From contig NZ_CP109485.1 of the NCBI RefSeq assembly GCF_035918235.1, forward strand, positions 6,259,001 to 6,323,000: 64,000 nt of DNA, in the 5' to 3' direction. Of the stretch, positions 7,851-15,121 are shown one piece after another. Position 1 is the stretch's first letter, and each line of letters starts with the position of its first letter. Under the pieces are notes generated by a model. The model did no database searches. It saw nothing but the letters and a program-made list of their open reading frames with translations, and was not told the origin of the DNA. The stretch is from Streptomyces sp. NBC_01445 (GTDB lineage: Bacteria > Actinomycetota > Actinomycetes > Streptomycetales > Streptomycetaceae). A program made the translations under genes and the position numbers.

Positions 7851-8505
7851 GCCGGAGGTGTCGTTGCTGACGACCGAACGACTCCGGCCGAACCGGTGCG
7901 GCTTCGCGGTGCCGCCCGCACGGCTCATTCATGGCGATGACCAGCGCAGACGTGGTGTGACGGTCGCGCGCCGGGCGTGCAGATCGAGCAAACTTCGGCC
8001 ATCTGACGGCCCGCTCCCTCTCCTGCGTACTTACTCTTGAGTACGAGGGCCGCCCGGCTTCCCCCGTGGCTGGGCGGCCCTCATTCCGTTTGCGGAAGCC
8101 CGGTGGTCATTCAGTGGCCGCACGATGGAATTGCAGTGGTCCAGGCCTATGGTGAGGCGGCACTGCCGCGTCACGGGGGTGGCAGGAGTGGTCGGTGGGG
8201 CCCCGTATCTGACACGGGGCCCTGTGCGGCCGACGTGATGTTCGCTCTTTGGACTCGATGACGGTGGGTGCTGCCCAGCCCCACAATTGCAACCGGCGTC
8301 ATGGCTCCTGACTCGTGCGACCGGCGTCATGACCGCGTTCGCCTGCGAGTCGACCGTCGTCCAGGCCCTCGCCGAACGCCTTCCGCATGCCACGCACCTT
8401 CGCTTCGGCCTCTGTGCCCGTACCGGCTTGGGCGGGGTGGTCATTGCGGGCTCGTGTGGGGTCGTACTTTGGGGGAGCGAACTTTGCGGAGAGAGGACGG
8501 CAGCG
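7851..8505. other. Gene-free stretch with two strong hairpins
   Basis: About 650 bases without a convincing gene. It holds a perfect 11-bp GC stem at 8045-8082, a 9-bp stem at 8198-8222 and a 12-bp direct repeat (ACCGGCGTCATG at 8292-8303 and 8320-8331). A small RNA is possible but cannot be shown from sequence alone. Confidence 0.45.
8045..8082 (+). terminator. Strong hairpin terminator, 11-bp perfect stem
   Basis: The arms GAGGGCCGCCC (8045-8055) and GGGCGGCCCTC (8072-8082) pair perfectly around a 16-base loop. The nearest upstream gene (TetR) ends almost 200 bases earlier, so it may terminate that transcript or an unannotated RNA. Confidence 0.6.
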
Positions 8506-8691
8506 GTGACGACGAGTGAGCCTTCGGGCCCGCATGAGCCTTCGGGTCCGCAGGATCCGGCGGATGGGCCCGAGCCGCGGACGTACGAGCCGGGTCCCTC
8601 CGCCGGGAAGCTGATGCTCTTCGTGGCGGTGTTTGTTGCGTTTGCGGTGATTGTTGTGGGCGGGGGCGTGATTCTTACCGCTGGGGGGTGA
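8506..8691 (+). CDS. Small single-pass membrane protein
   Basis: 61 residues from the GTG at 8506, preceded by a purine-rich GAGAGGA stretch. The first 35 residues are hydrophilic and rich in Pro, Glu and Ser with the repeat EPSGP; then comes one transmembrane helix (LMLFVAVFVAFAVIVVGGGVIL) and a short glycine tail. It is convergent with the lipoprotein gene at 8695. Function unknown. Confidence 0.6.
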   Translation: MTTSEPSGPHEPSGPQDPADGPEPRTYEPGPSAGKLMLFVAVFVAFAVIVVGGGVILTAGG

Positions 8692-8694
8692 CCC

Positions 8695-9237
8695 TCAGGG
8701 GTGGGTGCAGCCCACGGCTTTCATGGTGGCTGGCATGTAGGCGCGCATGAACTGCTCGATGTCGTTTCTCTGGTGAACGATCTTGTGATCGCGAGTGACT
8801 TTAAGGGCGAGGGTGAAATGCCATTTTCCTCGGCCCTTGCATCGAGTCGTGGCAATCGCTCCGTTGTCTCCGAGCGTGGCGGATTCGGCCAGGTGGCGCA
8901 CGCGTCTCGGCTCCCACAGTCCGGTGACAGAATTGTCGAGTGACGAGTACTTCATAGGGTCGATGGTGTCGGTATGCCAGGCAAACCTGAGTCGCAGCGC
9001 TTCGGACTTGTCGACAGAAATGATGCACACCGACGTCTCCTTCCCGCCCCAGCCGGCGGTGTGCCACTCGCTCACTCCCCCTGTGGGTTTGAGTAGGGGC
9101 GCGGTGAGTTTTTGCTCGGCGGGTGTGTCGCAAATCGACCTTGGAATGCTGATGTCCTGCGCGCTACAGGCGGGCACACAGAGCAGAGTGAAGGTCGCCA
9201 GCGCAGATGCTCCGCCCACCTTGTTGCGAAGGCTCAT
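8695..9237 (-). CDS. Putative lipoprotein coupled to the WXG-like protein
   Basis: 180 residues. A signal peptide ends in VPAC (Cys24), a lipobox, so the protein is probably anchored to the outer face of the membrane. The mature part has cysteines near residues 36, 71 and 132 and a C-terminal VGC motif, and appears related to the products of 209-859 and 12065-12706. The ATG overlaps the TGA of the 696-residue protein (ATGA), so the two are translationally coupled and probably act together at the cell surface. Function unknown. Confidence 0.75.
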   Translation of the reverse strand: MSLRNKVGGASALATFTLLCVPACSAQDISIPRSICDTPAEQKLTAPLLKPTGGVSEWHTAGWGGKETSVCIISVDKSEALRLRFAWHTDTIDPMKYSSLDNSVTGLWEPRRVRHLAESATLGDNGAIATTRCKGRGKWHFTLALKVTRDHKIVHQRNDIEQFMRAYMPATMKAVGCTHP

Positions 9238-11324
9238 TGGGTGGGCTCCCCTGATACGCCTTGGGCGCGCAAGGATCCAGCGTCAGCGGCTTGGTCAACT
9301 ACGTCCTGCGGATCGTACGGTGAGTTGCGAGTGTGATGGGCCTTGCGCCACTCCTCCGCCAGAGCCATAAGTTGGTCGTTTCTGTTGCTGTAGTTGGCGA
9401 TATTGGCGTCTGCCGCTTTGTCGTCGAGCTTTCGCTGTTCATCGGCCAGCCACTTCTCTGTCACGTAGTCAACTCCTGACTGCACTTCATCGCTGCCGAC
9501 GGGGAGGTACCCAATGGCCTGATCGACGACCCACTTGTGCTCGAACTCGGCGGTCTTGGGGTCGCCCGCAGCGGCTACCCTTGCCTGTTCGAGGAACCCC
9601 ACCGTTCGTCCCGCGCGCGTCAGTGAATCCAATGGGCGCTTCTGATCTGAGTCGTGAATGTCGCTCACAATTGCGTGATTGATCCCGCTGTTGAGAGCGG
9701 CGTACGAGGCTTGGTCCTTGGATACCTGTTTCACGACTTCGTACAGCTTGTCCTGCTCGATGGCAGACCTATTCATTTCGATTCGGCTAGCCGCCGCATG
9801 CACCGTATCCCCGTGATTGACCAGAATCTTCGCCATGGGCTCGCGTAGTGACGGCGGGAACTCGTCGCCTTCCTCTGCCAGGTACTTCAGCGACGACTTG
9901 AGCACCTTGTTGTTGTCCGCGGAGTGGTCCACGTACTTCGCGTTCGGGTCCGATGGGTCCAGGCCCGTCGCTCCCGCCTGGAGCGCCGCTGCGAAGCCTG
10001 CGCGGGTGTCCGTGTCCAGGGACGGGGTGTAGACCGTCGCCTTCGGCGTCTCGTTCGTGTGCAACGCGATCTTCCAGTCGCGGTCGTGCATCAGGTACTT
10101 CATGCGGTCGTCGTCATTGAGGTAATGCGCGGCCGTGGCCGGCTCGTGGCTCATGATGCCGAGTACGCCGTCGACCGGGTCGTTGGCGAACCAGCCGTTC
10201 CGTTTTTTGCTGTACTCGCCCTTCAGGTCCCAGATTTCCGGGTTCTTCTTCTCGGCCTTGATCATGTCGTCGCCGAGGTCCTCGAGGAAGTCGCGCCCGT
10301 AGCCGTCGCCGTGCTGCATGAGCGTGACCAGCGACTGGTATCCGTGGACCTTGTCCAGCCTGGCTGCCTGGAAATCGGTCTCGTAGCGGGCGGCGCCCGC
10401 CTCCCGCATTTCCGCTCGCCAGTTCTTGTACCACTTGGAGTGAGGGTTCTTGGTGGCTGTCGCGAGGGAGTTGGCGAGGCCGGTTTCCAGGGAGTTGTAG
10501 TCGGCGGCGTGCCGGGGGTCGGTGACGTGGGCGAGGTCGCCCAGGTTGTTGGTCAGGCGGATCGTGCCACTCGGGCCCAGGCTGTCCAGGACGGTGCGGC
10601 TGAATCCCGGATCGCGACTGTTGTCGCGGAACGAGCGTTGGAGTTCGGCGAGTTGGTGCGGCGTGAGTCGTTCGCCGTTGGCGAGTTTGCGGGCGGATTC
10701 CTTTGCCACGTCCGCCTCGTATTGTTCGATGTCGCCCTTGGTGCGGGCGTTGAAGCCGTTTCCCGTACCGTCGGTGAGGTGGGAATCGAAGACGGCGGCG
10801 CCGAGCGCGATCTCGACGCCCGTGTCCGCGTCTCCGACCGCACGCACCGCCTTGTCGATGCGTCCCTGCCAGGACGCGACCGCCCTGTGAACCTCCCCCC
10901 TGCTTCCGGGGTCGTGCATCGCAGAGCCCGACTCGCTCGCCGCAGCGCGCTCCTCGTCGTACGCCACCACACCGCGATCCGAGACCCTTATCCCGGCTTT
11001 GACGGCCGCCTCACGCTCGGACGTGAGTTGGCCGCGCAAGGTGGTGAACTGCGCGTGAGCGTCACGGAGGAGTGAAGCGATCGCCTTGGCCTCTGTCTGG
11101 GCGTTCTGGAATTCATGGAGCGTTACGTCGAAGCGCTTGCCGGCCGCGTCGGCACTCAGGCCGGTCCAGGTCGAGGGGGACGGCGGGCCGGGCGTGATGC
11201 CGTGCACGTCCCGCTTGTAGTCCGTCTCCCGCTTTCCGAATTCCTTCGCCATGCCGTCCCAGCGGTCGGCCGCCGTGGTCAGCGTGGCGAGGTCGGTGGT
11301 CATGATCTCGTGGTATGTGGGCAT
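9234..11324 (-). CDS. Large WXG100-like hypothetical protein
   Basis: 696 residues with no signal peptide or membrane helix. The first 110 residues look like a WXG100-type helical hairpin: a helix (LTTAADRWDGMAKEFGKRETDY), a turn with TWTGLSADAAG (W-x-G), then a second helix (FQNAQTEAKAIASLLRDAHAQFTTLRGQL). The long C-terminal part is helical and charged with no recognised catalytic motif. Such proteins are usually exported by type VII (ESX) secretion or bind its substrates. It follows a small WXG100-like gene by 43 bases and overlaps the downstream lipoprotein gene. Role inferred only from fold and layout. Confidence 0.7.
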   Translation of the reverse strand: MPTYHEIMTTDLATLTTAADRWDGMAKEFGKRETDYKRDVHGITPGPPSPSTWTGLSADAAGKRFDVTLHEFQNAQTEAKAIASLLRDAHAQFTTLRGQLTSEREAAVKAGIRVSDRGVVAYDEERAAASESGSAMHDPGSRGEVHRAVASWQGRIDKAVRAVGDADTGVEIALGAAVFDSHLTDGTGNGFNARTKGDIEQYEADVAKESARKLANGERLTPHQLAELQRSFRDNSRDPGFSRTVLDSLGPSGTIRLTNNLGDLAHVTDPRHAADYNSLETGLANSLATATKNPHSKWYKNWRAEMREAGAARYETDFQAARLDKVHGYQSLVTLMQHGDGYGRDFLEDLGDDMIKAEKKNPEIWDLKGEYSKKRNGWFANDPVDGVLGIMSHEPATAAHYLNDDDRMKYLMHDRDWKIALHTNETPKATVYTPSLDTDTRAGFAAALQAGATGLDPSDPNAKYVDHSADNNKVLKSSLKYLAEEGDEFPPSLREPMAKILVNHGDTVHAAASRIEMNRSAIEQDKLYEVVKQVSKDQASYAALNSGINHAIVSDIHDSDQKRPLDSLTRAGRTVGFLEQARVAAAGDPKTAEFEHKWVVDQAIGYLPVGSDEVQSGVDYVTEKWLADEQRKLDDKAADANIANYSNRNDQLMALAEEWRKAHHTRNSPYDPQDVVDQAADAGSLRAQGVSGEPTQ

Positions 11325-11367
11325 GGGTCGGTCCTCGTGCGTCGGTCGTGGTCTGGCCGTACGGCGG

Positions 11368-11724
11368 TCAGTAGCGGTCGAGCGATGACGTCGTCCGGAC
11401 CTGCGCCCCTACGCCGAAGTCCGTGCCCTGGAGGAGTGCTGTGGTGGCGCGCAATGAGACCTTCTCCGAACTCAGCCTGTTCATAAGGGACTTCACCTGA
11501 TCCCCCCAGGCTTTGTGTGCCTTCTTCAATGACGACGACGTGACCCAGCCGTGCCCGTCCTTCGCGTCGAACGCCCGGACGGCGGCACCCGTGTCCTCGT
11601 CCGCCCACTCGCCCGAGTGGCGCGTGTCGGGCTCGATGTGGTTCTCGATCGCCCGTGCCGCGGCGCGCTTCCGTGCCGGCGACGAAGCGAGGTTCTGCTG
11701 CCTCTGGGCAGGTCCGATGACCAT
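11368..11724 (-). CDS. Small WXG100/ESX-like protein
   Basis: 118 residues from the ATG at 11724, which has GGAGG 11 bases upstream; an ATG at 11760 is possible but lacks a ribosome site. The protein is mostly helical with a central Trp-rich segment (SGEWADEDTG, HGWVTSSS) and a second helix (HKAWGDQVKSLMNRLSSEKVSLRATTALL), the size and pattern of WXG100 partner proteins. First gene of the minus-strand operon that continues with the 696-residue protein and the lipoprotein. Confidence 0.65.
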   Translation of the reverse strand: MVIGPAQRQQNLASSPARKRAAARAIENHIEPDTRHSGEWADEDTGAAVRAFDAKDGHGWVTSSSLKKAHKAWGDQVKSLMNRLSSEKVSLRATTALLQGTDFGVGAQVRTTSSLDRY

Positions 11725-12064
11725 GATGTTGATGTCCTCCCCGTGTGTCCGTGCTTGCATCCCGCGTATCGCCCAACTGCCTTGCGGCGAGGCGGGATTC
11801 TGGGAAACGACGGACCGGACGCGCGGGTCACCCCACGTCCGGGTGATCAGTGCCGCAGGCCAGTGGCGGGCGGGGTGGAGGGGCGTCCGCCTCGGGTGAC
11901 GTACGCCGTCCGCCTTGACGGGTACGTCTCGTCGCTGAGTGCAACCAGCCAGCGAGAACGGTGGGCAGAGCGCGATCCAGCCCCGATGGTGATGCGCGAC
12001 TGCAATGCCGACATCAGGACAGCTACGGTCAGGTCATCCGGCAGTAGGCGGCAGGGAAGGTCTC

Positions 12065-12706
12065 ATGCAAGACATTGCTTCAGAGCCTGGGCGTAGAAGC
12101 TGGCGCAAGGGTGTTGTTGTTCCTGTTGCGTTGATCGTGGCACTGCTGGCTGGGTTCGGCGTCTGGAAGTTCTGGCTGTCCGACGACCCGCTCGTTGCGG
12201 TGCCCGACCGCGTGTGTTCGCGGTCTCTTCCTGGTGATTCGCTCCGGCCACTGCTGCCGGAGCGAGGGGAAGCCTTCGACGAGCACGCGTCCGATTTCTC
12301 GCCGCGCGGATCGCTGTCAGCGCCGGGCAAATGTGTTCTCTCGGGTGGCGGAAAGTCGGTTCACATTGGCTACTACATGGTCTTCTGGCCCGACGGTTAC
12401 AGGAAAGAAGATGTCGACCGGGACGCCAACAAGCCGGGGAATCTTCCCGTCACCCTGGGGAAGGCCAAGGGGTATGTGGAGGGCCGCGCCGTCAAGCTCT
12501 TTGTGAACTGCCCCCGCGTCAACGGGCACGACGGCCTGCTTCAGGTAACTGCCAGTCTGGGCGGCGAGAGCGGGAAGCTGAAGGATCGGCCCACCATGGG
12601 GAGAGTCGCGGCACTGGCAGCGGACAGCGCGCGAGCCCTGGGGCAGCGGGTGGAAGGCTGTGACGGCGCGACTCGCCTCCCCGATGGGGTGCCGAGCATC
12701 GGCTGA
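12065..12706 (+). CDS. Membrane-anchored hypothetical protein, related to the module lipoproteins
   Basis: 213 residues from the ATG at 12065 with GGGAAGG six bases upstream. A short positively charged start is followed by one membrane anchor (VVVPVALIVALLAGFGVWKFWL, residues about 16-37), not a lipobox. The outer domain has cysteines in VCSRSL, GKCVLS, NCPR and VEGC, and the segment LAADSARALGQRVEGC resembles the ends of the lipoproteins at 209-859 and 8695-9237. It is transcribed divergently from the WXG-like operon with an intergenic gap of about 340 bases. Function unknown. Confidence 0.65.
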   Translation: MQDIASEPGRRSWRKGVVVPVALIVALLAGFGVWKFWLSDDPLVAVPDRVCSRSLPGDSLRPLLPERGEAFDEHASDFSPRGSLSAPGKCVLSGGGKSVHIGYYMVFWPDGYRKEDVDRDANKPGNLPVTLGKAKGYVEGRAVKLFVNCPRVNGHDGLLQVTASLGGESGKLKDRPTMGRVAALAADSARALGQRVEGCDGATRLPDGVPSIG

Positions 12707-12747
12707 CGCGGCGTAGCGGGCGGGCCGTCGCCCGGCGTCGCCGGAAC

Positions 12748-12790
12748 GCCTTAGGGGTGGCCCACCAATGGTGGGCCACCCCTAAGGCTG
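12748..12790. terminator. Bidirectional hairpin terminator before tRNA-Cys
   Basis: The inner arms GGTGGCCCACCA and TGGTGGGCCACC pair perfectly and the outer GCCTTAGG/CCTAAGGC arms extend the stem, with two extra C on the right. It lies between the convergent membrane-protein gene and the tRNA-Cys gene and can serve both. Confidence 0.75.
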
Positions 12791-12816
12791 CAGCTCAGCG
12801 TCGTTGAGCTGTCGAG

Positions 12817-12886
12817 GCCGTGACCGGAATCGAACCGGTGTGCTTCGCTTTGCAGGCGAATCCCTAAACCACTCGGGCACACGGCC
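12817..12886 (-). tRNA. tRNA-Cys (GCA)
   Basis: On the minus strand the acceptor arms GGCCGTG and CACGGCC pair, the T arm reads CCGGTTCGATTCCGG, and the anticodon stem TTCGC/GCGAA encloses the loop CTGCAAA with anticodon GCA. About 70 bases; CCA is not encoded. A palindrome CCGAACT-G-AGTTCGG (12885-12899) overlaps the 5' end. Confidence 0.95.
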
Positions 12887-13065
12887 GAACTGAGTTCGGA
12901 ACAAGCTCCGTTGAACTCGATGTCTTGACCGTATGGCCCCCGGGCCGCCGCGCCAAGAGGGGCGCGTGGGTCGCAATGCGACTGCCATACGCCGTTCATG
13001 GTCGTACGACCAAGGGACCAGGCGAAGGGCGACTCCCGACAGGGGTCAGTGGCCCTTGCGCCCCT

Positions 13066-13071
13066 TACTCT
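13066..13071 (+). promoter_or_regulatory. -10 box for leaderless transcription of the MFS gene
   Basis: TACTCT ends 7 bases before the ATG at 13079, with no ribosome site between. This supports the ATG over the longer frame that begins at 12998. Confidence 0.45.
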
Positions 13072-13078
13072 GGGCCGT

Positions 13079-14596
13079 ATGACCGCCCTGGAACCGCGTG
13101 ACGACGCCGATGTCGTCGCCACCTCGACCCCGCCCCCGACCGCTCCGACCACCCCGACCGCTCCGACCGCCGCGCCCGGCGTCGGCGTCCTCAGCCGTTC
13201 CTACCGGTCCCTCAGCGTCGGCATCGTCTCCGTCGTCCTGCTGATCGCCTTCGAGGCCACCGCTGTCGGGACGGCGATGCCCGTCGCCGCGCGTGAGCTG
13301 GACGGGGTGTCGCTGTACGCGTTCGCGTTCTCCGGGTACTTCACGACGAGTCTGTTCGGGATGGTGTTCTCGGGGCAGTGGGCGGACCGGCGCGGTCCGC
13401 TCGGGCCGCTGGGGGCGGGGATCGCGGCGTTCGCGGTGGGGCTGCTGCTCGCCGGGACCGCGGGGTCGATGTGGATGTTCATCGCCGGGCGGGCCGTGCA
13501 GGGGCTCGGGGGCGGGCTCGTCATCGTGGCGCTGTACGTCGTCGTCAGCCGCGCCTACCCGGAGCGGTTGCGGCCCGCGATCATGGCGGCGTTCGCGGCG
13601 AGCTGGGTCGTCCCGTCCGTGGTCGGGCCGCTCGCGTCGGGGGCCGTGACCGAGCATCTCGGGTGGCGGTGGGTGTTCATCGGGATCCCGGTGCTCGTCG
13701 TGTTCCCGCTGGCGCTCGCGCTGCCGCAGATCCGGCGGCGCGCGTCGGGGCCCGCGGAGGGCGCGGCGCGCGGAGCAGCCGACGGCCGTCGCATCCGGCT
13801 CGCCCTCGGGATCTCGCTCGGGGCAGGTCTGCTCCAGTACGCCGCCCAGGACCTGCGGTGGATCTCGCTCCTGCCCGGTGCGGTGGGCGTGGCCCTGCTC
13901 GTGCCGGCCGTGCTCGGGCTGCTGCCCCGCGGGACGTACCGGGCCGCCCGCGGGCTGCCCGCCGTGGTTCTCCTGCGCGGTGTCGCCGCCGGGTCCTTCA
14001 TCGCGGCCGAGTCGTTCGTGCCGCTGATGCTCGTCACGCAGCGCGGGCTCTCGCCGATGATGGCCGGGCTCTCGCTGGCGGCGGGCGGGGCCACGTGGGC
14101 GTTCGGGTCGTTCCTGCAGTCGCGGTCGCGCTTCGAGCCGTATCGGGAGCGGCTGATGGCGGGCGGGATGGTGCTGGTGGCGGCGGCCGTCGCCACGGCG
14201 CCGAGCGTGCTCATCGAGGCCGTGCCGGTGTGGATCGTCGCCGTGGCGTGGGGCTTCGGGTGCCTCGGGATGGGGCTGGTCATCTCGTCGACGAGCGTGC
14301 TGCTGCTGGAGCTGTCGGCGCCCGAGGAGGCGGGGGCCAACTCGGCCGCCCTCCAGATCTCGGACGGGCTGTCCAACGTGGTGCTGCTGGCCGTGGGAGG
14401 AGCGGCGTTCGCCGCGCTCGGGGGCGGTGCGGTGGGCTCCGCCCATGAGGTGGCCTCGGCCGGTGGCGGCGGATCCCATCCGGCCGCCTTCGTCGCGGTG
14501 TTCCTGCCGATGGCGGCGGTCGCCCTGGTGGGGGCCTGGGTGGCTACGCGCGTGAGGTCCGCGTCCCGGCCTCCGGCCCCCGGCCTGCTGAAGTAA
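13079..14596 (+). CDS. MFS drug exporter-like transporter
   Basis: 505 residues from the ATG at 13079. After a Thr/Pro/Ala-rich hydrophilic N-terminus (about 45 residues) there are about 14 hydrophobic segments. Motif A of the major facilitator family (GQWADRRGPLGPLG, near residues 98-112) and the motif-C-like segment WVVPSVVGPLASGAV are visible, typical of DHA2-type proton-driven exporters. The substrate cannot be read. It is a single gene between tRNA-Cys and a repeat-rich intergenic region. Confidence 0.9.
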   Translation: MTALEPRDDADVVATSTPPPTAPTTPTAPTAAPGVGVLSRSYRSLSVGIVSVVLLIAFEATAVGTAMPVAARELDGVSLYAFAFSGYFTTSLFGMVFSGQWADRRGPLGPLGAGIAAFAVGLLLAGTAGSMWMFIAGRAVQGLGGGLVIVALYVVVSRAYPERLRPAIMAAFAASWVVPSVVGPLASGAVTEHLGWRWVFIGIPVLVVFPLALALPQIRRRASGPAEGAARGAADGRRIRLALGISLGAGLLQYAAQDLRWISLLPGAVGVALLVPAVLGLLPRGTYRAARGLPAVVLLRGVAAGSFIAAESFVPLMLVTQRGLSPMMAGLSLAAGGATWAFGSFLQSRSRFEPYRERLMAGGMVLVAAAVATAPSVLIEAVPVWIVAVAWGFGCLGMGLVISSTSVLLLELSAPEEAGANSAALQISDGLSNVVLLAVGGAAFAALGGGAVGSAHEVASAGGGGSHPAAFVAVFLPMAAVALVGAWVATRVRSASRPPAPGLLK

Positions 14597-14598
14597 AC

Positions 14599-14680
14599 GG
14601 GTGCCTGAAGCCGGGTGCCTGAAGCCGGGTGATGAAGCTGGGCGCTGAAGTCGGGTGCCTGAAGCCGGGTGCCTGACACC
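14599..14680 (+). repeat. Tandem repeat, six copies of a 13-14 bp unit
   Basis: Units begin at 14599, 14613, 14627, 14640, 14653 and 14667 and follow GGGTGCCTGAAGCC. Three are identical and three have small changes. It starts 3 bases after the MFS stop. Confidence 0.85.
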
Positions 14681-14741
14681 CGGCCCTGAATCCAGTCGCC
14701 CGAAACCGGCCCCGAAACCCGTCGGACGCCCGGCCGGACGC

Positions 14742-14907
14742 GCTCCGTACGGCCCTTGGACGTGCCCCGCGCAGCCCCCGGACATGCGCCCCGCGTCGCT
14801 CCCGGACGTGCTCCGTACGGCCCCCGGACGTGCCCCACGCGCCCCCCGGACGTGCCCCCCGCATCGCTCCCGGACGCGCTCCGTACGGCACGCGAACGCG
14901 CTCCGTA
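14742..14907 (+). repeat. Interspersed degenerate repeats around GCTCCGTACGGC
   Basis: GCTCCGTACGGC occurs at 14742, 14810 and 14878 (68 bases apart each time) and GCTCCGTA again at 14900, with CCCGGACGTGCCCC-like spacers repeated between them. No gene fits here; with the tandem repeat it fills most of the 525 bases before the helicase gene. Confidence 0.75.
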
Positions 14908-15121
14908 AGACCGACTGTGAAACGGGTCGCATCGCGTGGCGCCCCGGTGCTGTTCCCCCGCTGGCCTGACCACCCCACCGGTAGGGTGGCCCGGTTGTCG
15001 TACGTACCCCGAGCGTCAAAGTGCGTACTCCCAGCGTCAGAAGCCCGCGTCAGCACCCCGCAGCCTGCGTCAGTACTTCGCAGCCGCACCCGCGCCCGTA
15101 CCTGCGTCAAAACCGGAGACC

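Noticed and set aside
1..12800. Integrative conjugative element
   Set aside because: No integrase, excisionase, tra or replication gene is visible; only the IS256 element is clearly mobile.
13046..15019. 657-residue minus-strand frame over the MFS gene and repeat field
   Set aside because: Arg/Gly/Pro-rich shadow made of the repeats and the opposite strand of the MFS gene.
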